A stretch of 64,000 bases of DNA from Aquiflexum lacus (GCF_015476655.1 NZ_JABFHF010000015.1:1-64000); one strand, 5' to 3'. Positions 18,210-27,665 are shown, counted from the first letter of the stretch. Numbers and translations: made by a program. The notes: generated from the sequence alone by a model not told the origin.

Positions 18210-19895
18210 TTAACTTTCCTCTTCTAAAATCTTCTTGATTCCCACTTTGACACCCTTCAGGATCTTGGCATTCTTTGCACTTTCAGATTGTACTTCGAGG
18301 ATTTTTGGATTTGGGGATTTCTCATAGAAGCTTTTCAGACCAGCTTCAAGACTCAATTGATCTGTGGCAAGGTGATATTCAAAGCCAAAATCCTTGGCAA
18401 GATATCCGGCACTTAACCGCTGATGGGTTTCAAAATATTCCTCAAGTTCAGGTTGTTTGGCTGGCCCATCGATCAATCTGAATATTCCTCCCGCATGGTT
18501 GTTGAGTAAAATAATTCTTAAGTTGTTCATCTGATAGTTATGCCAAAATGCATTCCTATCATAAAAAAAAGCCATATCTCCGGTAATCAATGTAACAGGT
18601 TCTTTTGTCGTAAATGTGCAACCTACTGCCGTGCTGTTACTGCCATCTATGCCACTTGTGCCTCTGTTGCAGATGATTTCCTGATTTCTTGCGCCAAGAA
18701 AATTCAGGTATCTCACTGCCATGCTATTGGCAACATGTAATTTGGATTGTTCCGGGATGGCTTCCAAGCATATGGATATGGCCTTATATTCACCGAATTT
18801 TGCCTTTTGAAGTAGGAGAGGAATCAAGTCAGCAATTTTCTGATTCAGATTTTTCCAGTGTTTTAAATATGTATTGTTGGAAGTTTTGTCTCTATCCAAT
18901 AGTAACTGAAGAAATGAATAAGGCTCACAAAGAATGGTTTTTGTCAGATTTTGATAAGTATCCGGTGTATATCCATTTGGCTGGACATGCCAATGTTCAG
19001 CATTTGAATTTCTAAGAAATAGCTTGAGGCTTTTTGAAATTATTGACTTTCCAAATGAAATGATCAGATCAGGATTTTGTTCTGAATCTAAATATGAAAC
19101 AAAATGGTCATGAAAAACAATCGTTTGGTCTGACTGCATATTGGATATGGTATCAGAAACCACCAATGCCTTTCCTGAAGTAGAGATATTATCCAAGAGT
19201 TTTTGAATCTCTTGATCAGGTCTTTGCTGACCAGGTACAATCATTATCCTTTCAAACTTTTCCAATGAAACAGAAAGAAAGTTTTTTACTGCATCTGAAA
19301 GCACTTTTTCTGGTTCAACTACCTCAACTGATTTGATTTCTTCTGTAAATCTAAAATCTTCATTTGTTTCAGGGTAAAAAGGCTCACGCAATGGGATATT
19401 GATATGCACAGGACCTTGAGGAAACTGCATGGCAAGGTTGATGGCTTCATTTGCCAACCTATTGGCATACCAAACCTTATCCGGATGAGCATATTCGTCC
19501 GGAAATTGAAAAGACCCTTTGACATGTTGGCCATATATATTTGTTTGTCGGATGGTCTGACCATCCCATTGGTCTATCCACTCAGGTGGTCGGTCTGCTG
19601 TAATCACCAAAAGCGGGACTTCTTGAAAAAAAGCTTCCGCAATAGCAGGGGCATAATTATAGGCAGCTGAACCTGAGGTACAGACGATGACAACCGGATC
19701 AGAAAGTTGTTGAGCCATACCAAGAGCAATAAAGGCTGCGGATCTTTCGTCAGATATGGTCCTGCAATGAAAGCCCTTGTGACGGGTAAATGCCAAAGTA
19801 ATTGGTGCACATCTTGAACCTGGGGACAATATCGCATTGGATATGCCTTTTTTGTGGCAAAGAGACACTAAGTTGATGATGGGTTGTAAGATCAA
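18210..19895 (-). CDS. menD: 2-succinyl-5-enolpyruvyl-6-hydroxy-3-cyclohexene-1-carboxylate synthase (MenD)
   Basis: 561 aa. A thiamine-diphosphate enzyme that joins isochorismate and 2-oxoglutarate in menaquinone synthesis. The N-terminal half has the conserved GISNAILSPGSRCAPITLAF, VCTSGSAAYNYAPAIAEAFF and TADRPPEW segments. The C-terminal TPP-binding half has NRGTSGIDGSNSTAVG and LLNNHAGGIFRLI. The start is a TTG at 19895 whose last two bases are the first two of the menF TGA stop (TTGA overlap). No closer ATG preserves the conserved LQPIINL N-terminus, so coupled translation from menF is likely. About 150 bp without a gene separate its stop from the PUL 1 phosphorylase. Confidence 0.95.
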   Translation of the reverse strand: MILQPIINLVSLCHKKGISNAILSPGSRCAPITLAFTRHKGFHCRTISDERSAAFIALGMAQQLSDPVVIVCTSGSAAYNYAPAIAEAFFQEVPLLVITADRPPEWIDQWDGQTIRQTNIYGQHVKGSFQFPDEYAHPDKVWYANRLANEAINLAMQFPQGPVHINIPLREPFYPETNEDFRFTEEIKSVEVVEPEKVLSDAVKNFLSVSLEKFERIMIVPGQQRPDQEIQKLLDNISTSGKALVVSDTISNMQSDQTIVFHDHFVSYLDSEQNPDLIISFGKSIISKSLKLFLRNSNAEHWHVQPNGYTPDTYQNLTKTILCEPYSFLQLLLDRDKTSNNTYLKHWKNLNQKIADLIPLLLQKAKFGEYKAISICLEAIPEQSKLHVANSMAVRYLNFLGARNQEIICNRGTSGIDGSNSTAVGCTFTTKEPVTLITGDMAFFYDRNAFWHNYQMNNLRIILLNNHAGGIFRLIDGPAKQPELEEYFETHQRLSAGYLAKDFGFEYHLATDQLSLEAGLKSFYEKSPNPKILEVQSESAKNAKILKGVKVGIKKILEEES

Positions 19896-21109
19896 AATCC
19901 GGTTTTCAAGTTAAGGTGTTGTCCAATAATATCGCATTTCATTTCAGTTTCCTCCCATTCCTTTTCAGGTATGGAATCTTCAGTGACCCCTGCTCCAGCA
20001 TATAAAATGGCAACTCCTTCCTTCAACCGGGCAGTTCTAAGATTAACATAGATTAAGGTTTCTCCTTCAATATTTACAGGTCCAATATAACCTGCAAACA
20101 GTGATCTGTCGAATTTTTCATTTTCTCGGAGAAACTCAAAGGCTTCTTTTCTGGGCATACCACAAACAGCAGAAGTCGGATGTAACAATTCCAGCATGAC
20201 CGAACCTAACTGGGGGAAGTTGGTCGTTTTCATATTGACCTTAAAATCAGATCGTAAATGCAATAGATTGCCTGCCAATACTGTTTTGGGACCCTGTTCG
20301 TCATACTCCCGTAATCGGATTTTTTTGAAACAATCAACAATATACCTGCTTACCAATGCCTGCTCTTCAATTTCTTTTTGCGTCCATGCTGCTGATTTAA
20401 GAGGATTGTCTCCTTGCGCTTTTTGGGTGCCTGCCAGCGACATGGTATAAAATTCATCTCCATGAGTTTGGATGAGGATCTCGGGTGAAGCACCTATCCA
20501 AGTACCTAATTCAGGTATATGAAAGAAATTGATGAATGCATTGGGATAGGATTGAATCAAGCTTTTTAGAGAAGAGATCAGGTCAAAATCATTATTTAAC
20601 TTTATTTTTTTAATCCTAGCAGGTACGATTTTGTTTAAATGACCTGAGTTTACTGCATTGACTCCTTTATCCACCAGCTCTAAGAATTCATTTTTTGTAC
20701 ACTCTTCAGGATCTTTTTTTCCTATTGATTTTTCCTCTTCTATAAAATTCCTTTTGATATCCTTAGCAAACTCTTCTTTGGTTTTAATTTGTAGGTTTGA
20801 CTCCAAATCATCTTTTTGGTCTGCTATACTTATACTGAGATCAATTTTAAAATAACTATTGGCATCAAGGAAAAAAGCTTTTTTGTCTTCCTGATCTTCA
20901 AAAGGATGTACAATAAATCCGGAAGGCAGTTCTTCGAGATTTGGTTTTACTCTTTTCAAAATTCCCGTCGTATCAATCAATACCTGCAAAAAAGTGGATT
21001 TTGGTTTCCTCCAAATTGCAATTTGATGGCCCTCATTCATGTGCTTACAAATGAGATTGCCGATATAGTTTTCCAGCGATATTTGATTGATGTCCGAAGT
21101 CGTTTGCAT
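19892..21109 (-). CDS. menF: Isochorismate synthase (MenF/EntC family)
   Basis: 405 aa from the ATG at 21109; a TTG at 21124 in the same frame overlaps the upstream gene and is less likely. It converts chorismate to isochorismate, the first committed menaquinone step. The chorismate-binding fold shows NKIVPARI, PELGTWIGASPEILI, HPTSAVCGMPRKEAFEFL, FAGYIGPVNIEGE and the terminal YAGAGVTEDSIPEKEWEE. The ATG lies one base past the stop of the thioesterase gene, and its own stop overlaps the menD start. The three genes therefore form a tight operon. Siderophore use is less likely given menD next door. Confidence 0.93.
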   Translation of the reverse strand: MQTTSDINQISLENYIGNLICKHMNEGHQIAIWRKPKSTFLQVLIDTTGILKRVKPNLEELPSGFIVHPFEDQEDKKAFFLDANSYFKIDLSISIADQKDDLESNLQIKTKEEFAKDIKRNFIEEEKSIGKKDPEECTKNEFLELVDKGVNAVNSGHLNKIVPARIKKIKLNNDFDLISSLKSLIQSYPNAFINFFHIPELGTWIGASPEILIQTHGDEFYTMSLAGTQKAQGDNPLKSAAWTQKEIEEQALVSRYIVDCFKKIRLREYDEQGPKTVLAGNLLHLRSDFKVNMKTTNFPQLGSVMLELLHPTSAVCGMPRKEAFEFLRENEKFDRSLFAGYIGPVNIEGETLIYVNLRTARLKEGVAILYAGAGVTEDSIPEKEWEETEMKCDIIGQHLNLKTGF

Positions 21110-21110
21110 A

Positions 21111-21533
21111 TTACTTTCTATCAATGATTGCCATTGTAATCCTGCTGATACATGTTAGACCGCCTTCCTCATTGAAGATCTTAATTTCCCATACCTGAGT
21201 TTTTTTACCCAGATGGATTGGACTTGTGACTCCTCTGACATATCCGTCTTTGACGGATTTGAGGTGATTGGCATTTATTTCAAGCCCAACGCAATATTGT
21301 TCTTTTTGGTTGACAGTCATTGTTGCTGCGACTGATCCTAGGGTTTCAGCAAGAACTACATTCGCTCCTCCATGTAACAGGCCAAGTGGCTGTTTAGTTT
21401 TCGAATTCACTGGCATAGTTGCTTCCAAAAAGTCTTCACCTATCTTTGTAAATCTGATATCCAAAAAATCTGTCATTGTATTTTTTCCCATGTCATTTAG
21501 GGCTTCTAAACTAAGGTTTGGAGGAAATATCAT
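21111..21533 (-). CDS. Hotdog-fold thioesterase, probable DHNA-CoA thioesterase
   Basis: 140 aa from the ATG at 21533. The frame also opens at a TTG at 21575 (154 aa), which would crowd the divergent gene. PaaI/YdiI-type hotdog signature GLLHGGANVVLAETLGSVAA, where the Glu is the usual catalytic residue, followed by a VGLEINANHLKSVKDG strand. As first gene of the menF-menD operon it probably hydrolyses 1,4-dihydroxy-2-naphthoyl-CoA (MenI role). The hotdog family is broad, so the substrate is inferred from neighbours. The divergent histidine-phosphatase gene starts at 21588, leaving about 54 bp for both promoters. Confidence 0.8.
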   Translation of the reverse strand: MIFPPNLSLEALNDMGKNTMTDFLDIRFTKIGEDFLEATMPVNSKTKQPLGLLHGGANVVLAETLGSVAATMTVNQKEQYCVGLEINANHLKSVKDGYVRGVTSPIHLGKKTQVWEIKIFNEEGGLTCISRITMAIIDRK

Positions 21534-21587
21534 GGATTGTGGGATAAAAGTTTTTTCTTTGGTATCTGAAAACAAAAATAAAGAAAC

Positions 21588-22217
21588 TTGCTAACTAAAA
21601 AAATCTATTTGGTACGTCACGGGCAAACTGATTACAACCTCCGAGGAGTTGTACAGGGAAGTGGGATAGATGCACCTTTGAATTGGAATGGCCATAAACA
21701 GGCCGCTGCTTTTTTTGAACACTATAAGCATGTGCCTTTTGGTAAGGTTTATTATACAGGCCTTCAGCGAACCAAGCAGTCTGTTCAGAATTTTATTGAT
21801 CTAGGATTGCCACATGAAGGGGTACCCTATTTGAACGAGATTTCTTGGGGAAGGTATGAAGGTGTTCCCATGACCAAAGAGGAAAATAAATATTATGAAT
21901 CAATGTTGGAAAAGTGGAGTTCAGGTGATTTAGATTATGCAATTGAAGGAGGAGAAAGTCCACTGATGGTAGCCAAAAGGCTTCAAATGGGTATCAATCA
22001 AATTCTTTCACAGCAAGTTGAAACTGTTTTGATCTGTATGCATGGAAGAGCAATGAGGATTTTACTTGCTGTTCTGTTAGGTTATGACCTGAGATATATG
22101 GATGTGTTTTCACATAAAAATCTAGGCCTGTACGTTTTACAACAAAATAAATCAGGTGATTTTATAGTTGAAAAATTTAACAGTGTGGAACATCTCAAGG
22201 ACTTGGAGCTGCTTTAA
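21588..22217 (+). CDS. Histidine phosphatase family protein (phosphoglycerate-mutase-like)
   Basis: 209 aa. The start codon is a TTG at 21588; no in-frame ATG lies upstream and any later start would remove the catalytic IYLVRHGQTDYN. The phospho-accepting His is H11 in RHG. Further features are the TGLQRTKQS arginine region, EISWGRYEG and the second catalytic His in CMHGRAMRI. The protein removes a phosphate from a small-molecule substrate; candidates include phosphoglycerate-like or cobalamin/nucleotide phosphates. The family is too mixed to choose. Its 3' end overlaps the convergent gene by 23 bp, so the transcripts run into each other. Confidence 0.85.
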   Translation: MLTKKIYLVRHGQTDYNLRGVVQGSGIDAPLNWNGHKQAAAFFEHYKHVPFGKVYYTGLQRTKQSVQNFIDLGLPHEGVPYLNEISWGRYEGVPMTKEENKYYESMLEKWSSGDLDYAIEGGESPLMVAKRLQMGINQILSQQVETVLICMHGRAMRILLAVLLGYDLRYMDVFSHKNLGLYVLQQNKSGDFIVEKFNSVEHLKDLELL

Positions 22218-22617
22218 CTGCTTTCCCGGATTTTTTATTTTTTTGTGTCTTATCGTCAAAAGAAGCTACTAAATAATCATAGGTATTTTTGCATTCATTC
22301 ATATCAATGATCTGAAGGGCTATTTCACCCAATGAAGCCACTTTATTGGAATTGACACGAATGAAAAAATCTGCTAATTGGCATGTATCCAGGTTATCGT
22401 ATGGGACCTTAACAATGATGGCAGCATCAGAATTACCAGCATAGGATTTGGTTTTGAATACATTATTCAAACTCAACTCAATATAAGTAGTACTTGTCTT
22501 GTTGGCTTTGAGTTCTGCTTTATCAAAAAGAATCAAAAAGGTTTTTTCTTCAGGCTCCTTTGCAAAGCCCAAAGAAACAATACTGATAAAAAAGATGATG
22601 AAGGATATTCTTTTCAT
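22195..22617 (-). CDS. Small secreted protein of unknown function
   Basis: 140 aa with a clean signal peptide (MKRISFIIFFISIVSLGFAK). The mature part is about 120 residues. It has alternating beta-strand-like segments, two Cys that could pair (near DTCQLAD and MNECKNT) and a lysine-rich tail (KNKKSGKAVKAAPSP). No family was recognised. It is probably periplasmic or surface exposed. It overlaps the end of the histidine phosphatase gene tail to tail by 23 bp and stands alone on its strand. The reading frame is supported by the leader and by normal codon composition. Confidence 0.6.
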   Translation of the reverse strand: MKRISFIIFFISIVSLGFAKEPEEKTFLILFDKAELKANKTSTTYIELSLNNVFKTKSYAGNSDAAIIVKVPYDNLDTCQLADFFIRVNSNKVASLGEIALQIIDMNECKNTYDYLVASFDDKTQKNKKSGKAVKAAPSP

Positions 22618-22682
22618 ATTTGCAAACTATAAAAAGAAAACGGGTTAAACAAAAAATGGTTTACATTCAATAAAATATTCTG

Positions 22683-22714
22683 AAAAAAGAAAAAGCCCGA
22701 TATAATATCGGGCT
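22683..22714 (-). terminator. Intrinsic terminator of the zinc-ribbon/Nif3 operon
   Basis: AGCCCGATA pairs perfectly with TATCGGGCT around a three-base loop. Read on the minus strand it is followed by a T-rich run, directly after the stop of the zinc-ribbon gene. Confidence 0.85.
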
Positions 22715-22727
22715 TTCGTAATATGGA

Positions 22728-23492
22728 TTAAGCTCTGCTTCTCTTTTTCTTGGTTACTTCTTCCTCTATCTCGTCTTCCACACCCGCAAATATTCTTCCG
22801 CAATGTTCGCAGACGATGAGTTTCTTTTTCTCTCTGATATCAGCCTGTCTTTGAGGCGGTACCACATTGAAGCAACCTCCGCAAGCACCTCTTTTTACCA
22901 TTACCACTGCAAGACCGTTTTTGGCGTTGGTTCTGATTTTGGTATAAGATTTTGACAGCCTCTCTTCGATTTTTTTCAAGGCTTTGTCTCTATCTGCCTT
23001 AAGTTTGGATTCCTCATTTTCACTTTCAGAAACTATGGTGTCCAACTCAGATTTTTTATTGTCAAGGTCTTTTTTTCTCTCAGAAAGAATGCCTTTCAAT
23101 TCTTCAACTTCAATGTTTTTGGTTTCGATTCTGGCTTGTGATTCACCTATCTTCTTTTTCGATACTTGAATTTCCAAATCCTGTAATTCCAATTCTTTGG
23201 TGATGGCGTCATACTCTCTGTTGTTTCTGACATTCATCTGTTGTTCTTGGTATTTTTTGATGAGCTTCTCAGATTCTTTGATATTATCTTTGAATCTTTT
23301 GATGTCATCTTCCAAGGTAACTAAATCCGAATTGAATTTCTCCAATCTCGTTTCATATCCAATAATCTCATCTTCAAGGTCTTGTACTTCCTCTGGGAGT
23401 GCTCCTCTTACTTTAAAAATCGCGTCGAGTCTGGAATCAATTTTCTGAAGGTTTAATAAGGCTTCAAGCTTTTGTGCAACTGTACTTTCCAT
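22728..23492 (-). CDS. Zinc-ribbon coiled-coil protein (DUF164/CdsZ-like)
   Basis: 254 aa. A long antiparallel coiled coil spans about 10-190 and is very rich in Glu, Lys and Leu. A C-terminal zinc ribbon has C204-G-G-C207 and C228-E-H-C231, then a charged tail. Family members are associated with nucleic acid or translation-related functions, but no reaction is established for this one. The start lies three bases past the Nif3-like stop, so the two are one operon; this pairing is common in Bacteroidota. Fold and cysteine ligands are plain; function is open. Confidence 0.85.
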   Translation of the reverse strand: MESTVAQKLEALLNLQKIDSRLDAIFKVRGALPEEVQDLEDEIIGYETRLEKFNSDLVTLEDDIKRFKDNIKESEKLIKKYQEQQMNVRNNREYDAITKELELQDLEIQVSKKKIGESQARIETKNIEVEELKGILSERKKDLDNKKSELDTIVSESENEESKLKADRDKALKKIEERLSKSYTKIRTNAKNGLAVVMVKRGACGGCFNVVPPQRQADIREKKKLIVCEHCGRIFAGVEDEIEEEVTKKKRSRA

Positions 23493-23495
23493 GTA

Positions 23496-24596
23496 CTATA
23501 TGTAAGTTATGGGATTCGTAACTACTTTTGTCAAATAGAGTGCAATATTAGTAAATTTTTGCGACAATAAATCCATGAGTAATTCTTTTGTGAAGATTTC
23601 ACTTTCATAATGACCGATATCACAAATAATCAATTGATTATCAGCATCAAAGAATTCATGATATTTAATGTCTGATGTTATGAAAATATCAGCCGCCGAT
23701 TTTTTAGCCTCAGATAAAAGAAAAAAGCCTGCTCCCCCACAAACTGCTACATTTTTGATTGGCTTATTTAGCAATGGTGTATGTTTAATAATTTGTAGGT
23801 TCATTTTGTCTTTTAAATGGTTTAAAAAATCTTTTTCTTCCATTTGTTCATCTAATTCAGCGATCATTCCTGCTCCAACTTCCTGATTCTCGTTTTCAAG
23901 ATGCTGAAGGAAATAGGCTACTTCCTCATAAGGGTGTGCTGCCTGAAGGCTTTGAAGTGCTTTTCTTTCTAAGTGTTTGGGAAGAAGAACTTCTATTCTT
24001 GTTTCTGGCTCTCTATGGGGAGTACCTTTAAAACCTTTGTGAGGGTTTGATTTTTCTGAGGGAGTATAAGTACCCGTTCCCTCGGTCATAAAACTACAGC
24101 TTGAATATTCACCAATCGATCCTGCACCTGCCTCAAACAATGCATCAAGAACCTTCTCAGTTGCTTCATGAGGAACAAATGTGGTCAACTTTGATAACAA
24201 TTCTCTTTTGGGTTGAAGAATTCGGGTGTTGATCAGTCCAAGCTTATCACATATTTTTTTATTAACACCATGAGACACATGATCCAAATTGGTGTGAATG
24301 GCGTAAATCGCGATGCCATTTTTAATGGCTTTTATCACAGTCCTTTCGACATAGTTTTTACCCGTAAGGCTTTTCAATCCTCTAAACACAATAGGATGGT
24401 GGGATACAATCAGGTTGCAGCCTAAGCTGATGGCTTCCTCAACGACTTCCTCTGTTGTATCTAGGGTGCAAAGTATTCCTGTAACTTTATCAATAGGGTT
24501 CCCGGTAATCAATTGCGCATTGTCATATGATTCCTGAAAAGAAGGCGGTGCTATTTTTTCCAGATAAGAAACTATTTCCCGAATCGTGTAAACCAT
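23496..24596 (-). CDS. Nif3-like dinuclear metal center hexameric protein
   Basis: 366 aa. The metal site is visible as SHHPIVF (H66, H67), HTNLDH and the C-terminal DIGHYESE. Between the halves, about 125-235, sits the extra PII/CutA-like domain typical of longer family members (VLDALFEAGAGSIGEYS, LQAAHPYEEVAYF). GTP-cyclohydrolase-related and structural roles have been proposed for the family; no reaction can be assigned here. It is cytoplasmic and first of a two-gene operon with the zinc-ribbon protein, divergent from lpxK with about 40 bp between starts. Confidence 0.9.
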   Translation of the reverse strand: MVYTIREIVSYLEKIAPPSFQESYDNAQLITGNPIDKVTGILCTLDTTEEVVEEAISLGCNLIVSHHPIVFRGLKSLTGKNYVERTVIKAIKNGIAIYAIHTNLDHVSHGVNKKICDKLGLINTRILQPKRELLSKLTTFVPHEATEKVLDALFEAGAGSIGEYSSCSFMTEGTGTYTPSEKSNPHKGFKGTPHREPETRIEVLLPKHLERKALQSLQAAHPYEEVAYFLQHLENENQEVGAGMIAELDEQMEEKDFLNHLKDKMNLQIIKHTPLLNKPIKNVAVCGGAGFFLLSEAKKSAADIFITSDIKYHEFFDADNQLIICDIGHYESEIFTKELLMDLLSQKFTNIALYLTKVVTNPITYI

Positions 24597-24638
24597 ATTT
24601 TTTCTTTTAATTTGTCCAAAATTAAGGAAAAATAGCCA

Positions 24639-25694
24639 ATGCGCTGGTACGAACCCTTGCTTTATCCTTTTGCTGCAATCTATGACGGTATCACAGGTTA
24701 CAGGAATAGGATGTTTGAAACGGGTAAAAAGAAAAGTATTTCGTTTTCAATCCCAACTGTCGTAGTGGGAAACCTGAATCTTGGAGGTTCGGGTAAAACA
24801 CCAATGGTGGAATTTTTGATTGAATTGTTACTTCCTCATCTAAGGATTGCAACTTTAAGTCGTGGATATGGAAGGAAAACTAAGGGGTTTTTGATGGCGA
24901 ATAATAGTTTGGGGCCATCTGAAATCGGGGATGAGCCTTTTCAGATTTTTGAAAAATTCGGAAAAGAGGTCTCTGTGGCAGTTGGAGAAAAAAGGATTAT
25001 GGCAATTCCCGAAATCATATTTCAAAAACCACAAACTGAATTGATATTACTCGATGATGCATTTCAGCATCGATATGTTAAAGGAGACTACTATATCCTT
25101 CTGACGACATATCAGCAACCTTTTTTTAGAGACCGTATTCTTCCCTTGGGTACTTTAAGGGAAAATGTAAATGGGGCAAAAAGGGCTAATGTGATCGTAG
25201 TAACCAAATGTCCGGATCAAATATCAGAAAGTGAAACAGAGATTTATCAAAAAGAAATAAATAATATTACGGATGTTCCTGTGCTGTTTTCCGGAATTGA
25301 ATACGGAGATCCATTTCCGATTTTCAATCCCGTATCTAAGGACTTCAATAAGGTTATTATTGTTTCGGGCATTGCCAATAATCAATTGTTTGTGTCGGAG
25401 GTAAAAAGAAGATATCAGGTAATAGAAATCATAACCTTTGAAGACCATCACAGGTATATAGAAGCGGACTTGATCAGAATATCCGGTTTGATAAAAAGAA
25501 ATCAGGATTGCATGGTTTTGACTACCGAAAAGGATGCAGTCAAACTTAAAAACAGAGCCTTTTATAAATATTTGGCAGAAATTCCGATTTTTGCCCTACC
25601 GATAAAAATAAAATTGGCTGAAAAGGACAAGGAATTCCTTTTCAAACAGATCACCAAAATTGTCAAGGACAAAGCGTATATCCGTGAGATTTAA
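24639..25694 (+). CDS. lpxK: Tetraacyldisaccharide 4'-kinase (LpxK)
   Basis: 351 aa. Phosphorylates the 4' position of lipid A disaccharide at the inner membrane. The N-terminal membrane-associated segment (MRWYEPLLYPFAAIYDGITG) precedes a Walker A-type VVVGNLNLGGSGKTP (about 42-55). Further conserved parts are LSRGYGRKTKG, LLDDAFQHR, VVTKCP and FEDHHRY. Length is normal. The 3' end overlaps the porin gene, which starts by GTG at 25684 or TTG at 25660, so the two are likely co-translated. This fits a shared outer-membrane role. Confidence 0.95.
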   Translation: MRWYEPLLYPFAAIYDGITGYRNRMFETGKKKSISFSIPTVVVGNLNLGGSGKTPMVEFLIELLLPHLRIATLSRGYGRKTKGFLMANNSLGPSEIGDEPFQIFEKFGKEVSVAVGEKRIMAIPEIIFQKPQTELILLDDAFQHRYVKGDYYILLTTYQQPFFRDRILPLGTLRENVNGAKRANVIVVTKCPDQISESETEIYQKEINNITDVPVLFSGIEYGDPFPIFNPVSKDFNKVIIVSGIANNQLFVSEVKRRYQVIEIITFEDHHRYIEADLIRISGLIKRNQDCMVLTTEKDAVKLKNRAFYKYLAEIPIFALPIKIKLAEKDKEFLFKQITKIVKDKAYIREI

Positions 25695-27660
25695 CCCCAT
25701 TATCTTTCTTTTTTTACTCATCTGTTTTTGGGCAGTTCAGTCTCAGGCTCAAATTAGGCCTACAGGTCCTCCAACTGGTCCTCCAACTGGATTTCCCCAA
25801 CAGCGCAATCCGAATCTGCAACAAGGGGATCCGAATCAAGAATTGCAAGAACAGTCCGGTGAGCGCAAAAAACTGATAGATGACAGTACCAAAATGGTTT
25901 TCGGACCCAAAACCACTCTTTATTTTTTAGAAAAGGACATCAAGAAAAATTTAACAAAAACATTTGAAGTGGACACTGTCCTGACTGGTTTTCATAATTA
26001 TGAACCTGTAGCCAAATCAGGCTGGATGTACCAAGATTTGGCTAATATTGGGAGCGCTGCCAAGCCTATTTTTTATAATACTCCCCAAATGATTGGTACT
26101 ACTTCTGGATTCCATGTTTATGATCTATATCATCATTCAGCAGACAGTATGAGGTACTTTGATAGCAAATCACCCTATACCCAAATGGACGCATTTTTTG
26201 GTGGAGGTAACAGGAATATGCTGGACCTTTCTTTTGCCAGAAACATCAATCCAAGATGGAACGTAGGCTTCAATTTCCATACGATCAGGGCAAGAAAAAC
26301 CCTAAATCCAAATGCTAGGGATGATAATTTGACTGAAAACACCTCTTATTCACTCCATACCAATTACAAGTCTGAGGACGGAAAGTATTTGATATTGGCC
26401 AACATTTCGAGGATGAGACATTTGGTCAATGAACAGGGTGGGATCATTTCACCGGATATAGATACTACTTCCCTTTTCTTTGCATATGAAGACGCCAAAG
26501 TCTGGCTGCGAAATTCCAGGGCTACTGATCTTCGGGTTGATTATCATATTTATCATGAGTACGAAATTGCAAAAGGGTGGCAGGTTTACCATGTGTTTGA
26601 TAAAAGAAAGCAAGATGTCCTTTTCAAAACCGATCTCACTAGTTCCGATTCCTTGTTTTTCAATAGATTCAACCCAGAAAGGTTTATCTCCCAGGATAGT
26701 ACCTACAACAGGGGTCATTTTTCAGAGTGGAGAAATGAGGTAGGATTCAAAGGTGATATAGGGCCTTTGTATTACAACGCATTTGCAAAATTCAGGTCAG
26801 GAAGGATGCATTTATATGACAGTGTAAGAAGAAGAAACAATTTCAACGAGCTTTTTTTGGGTGGAGCCTTAAGGGGAGATATCAGTGAAAAATGGAGATT
26901 TGAGGCAGAAGGAGAATATTTGCTGCCAGGAGCTTTTAGGATTCAGGGGCTTTTTGTCTCGCCCTTTTTAGAGGCATCATATACCAAATCTTTGTATAAA
27001 CCGACCTCCGTGCAGGAATTTTATTCAGGAAATCACCACAGATGGGATAATTCATTTTCCAATATTGGTGTAGATCAAATCAAAGGAGTTATAAAAGTGG
27101 ATTTCCCAAATTGGAATTTCAGGCCAAATATTACTTTAAACAGGGTGAATAATTATGTGTTTTTCAATGAAGAACAGCAGGCCACACAATCTGATGGAGA
27201 GGCTTTCATGGTAATCCCTGGTTTGACTTATTCATTTAATATCAAAAAGAAATTTTTCTGGGAGTCGGAATTATATTATACCATCATTACAGGGGAAGGA
27301 AAGGATAATTTTAGGATACCAGAAATCTTGGCAAACTCCAGGATTTATTTTGATAGCCCAATGTTTGATGAAAACCTTTTCGTTCAAATCGGTCTTGAAG
27401 GACGCTTTAGAAGTGATAATTTTGCTGAGTCCTATAATCCCGCCTTGCAGCAATTCCATTTACAAAATGATTTCAATGTATTTGCTTACCCTGTTTTGGA
27501 TTTCTTCATGAATTTGAGAATTAACAGGACAAGGGTATTGGTGAGGATGAATCATATCAATATCAATATGATGAGTGAGCCCGGTTATTTTGTAACTCCT
27601 TATTTCACAGGTTTAAGGAGAACATTGGACCTTGGGATTAGTTGGCCTTTGTTTGATTAA
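25684..27660 (+). CDS. Putative porin, outer-membrane beta-barrel (Porin_10-like)
   Basis: About 658 aa from a GTG at 25684; a TTG at 25660 is the other option, and no ATG is available. The signal peptide FLFLLICFWAVQSQAQ is followed by a Pro/Gly/Gln-rich stretch with a repeated TGPP motif and then a predicted barrel with many aromatic-rich alternating strands. The C-terminus ends in an aromatic residue (LGISWPLFD). It matches the Bacteroidota putative porin family by length and composition. Cargo is unknown. It overlaps lpxK by 11 bp (or 35 bp), and miaE follows 5 bp downstream, so the three lie in one operon. Confidence 0.8.
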   Translation: MRFNPIIFLFLLICFWAVQSQAQIRPTGPPTGPPTGFPQQRNPNLQQGDPNQELQEQSGERKKLIDDSTKMVFGPKTTLYFLEKDIKKNLTKTFEVDTVLTGFHNYEPVAKSGWMYQDLANIGSAAKPIFYNTPQMIGTTSGFHVYDLYHHSADSMRYFDSKSPYTQMDAFFGGGNRNMLDLSFARNINPRWNVGFNFHTIRARKTLNPNARDDNLTENTSYSLHTNYKSEDGKYLILANISRMRHLVNEQGGIISPDIDTTSLFFAYEDAKVWLRNSRATDLRVDYHIYHEYEIAKGWQVYHVFDKRKQDVLFKTDLTSSDSLFFNRFNPERFISQDSTYNRGHFSEWRNEVGFKGDIGPLYYNAFAKFRSGRMHLYDSVRRRNNFNELFLGGALRGDISEKWRFEAEGEYLLPGAFRIQGLFVSPFLEASYTKSLYKPTSVQEFYSGNHHRWDNSFSNIGVDQIKGVIKVDFPNWNFRPNITLNRVNNYVFFNEEQQATQSDGEAFMVIPGLTYSFNIKKKFFWESELYYTIITGEGKDNFRIPEILANSRIYFDSPMFDENLFVQIGLEGRFRSDNFAESYNPALQQFHLQNDFNVFAYPVLDFFMNLRINRTRVLVRMNHININMMSEPGYFVTPYFTGLRRTLDLGISWPLFD

Positions 27661-27665
27661 AGAAT

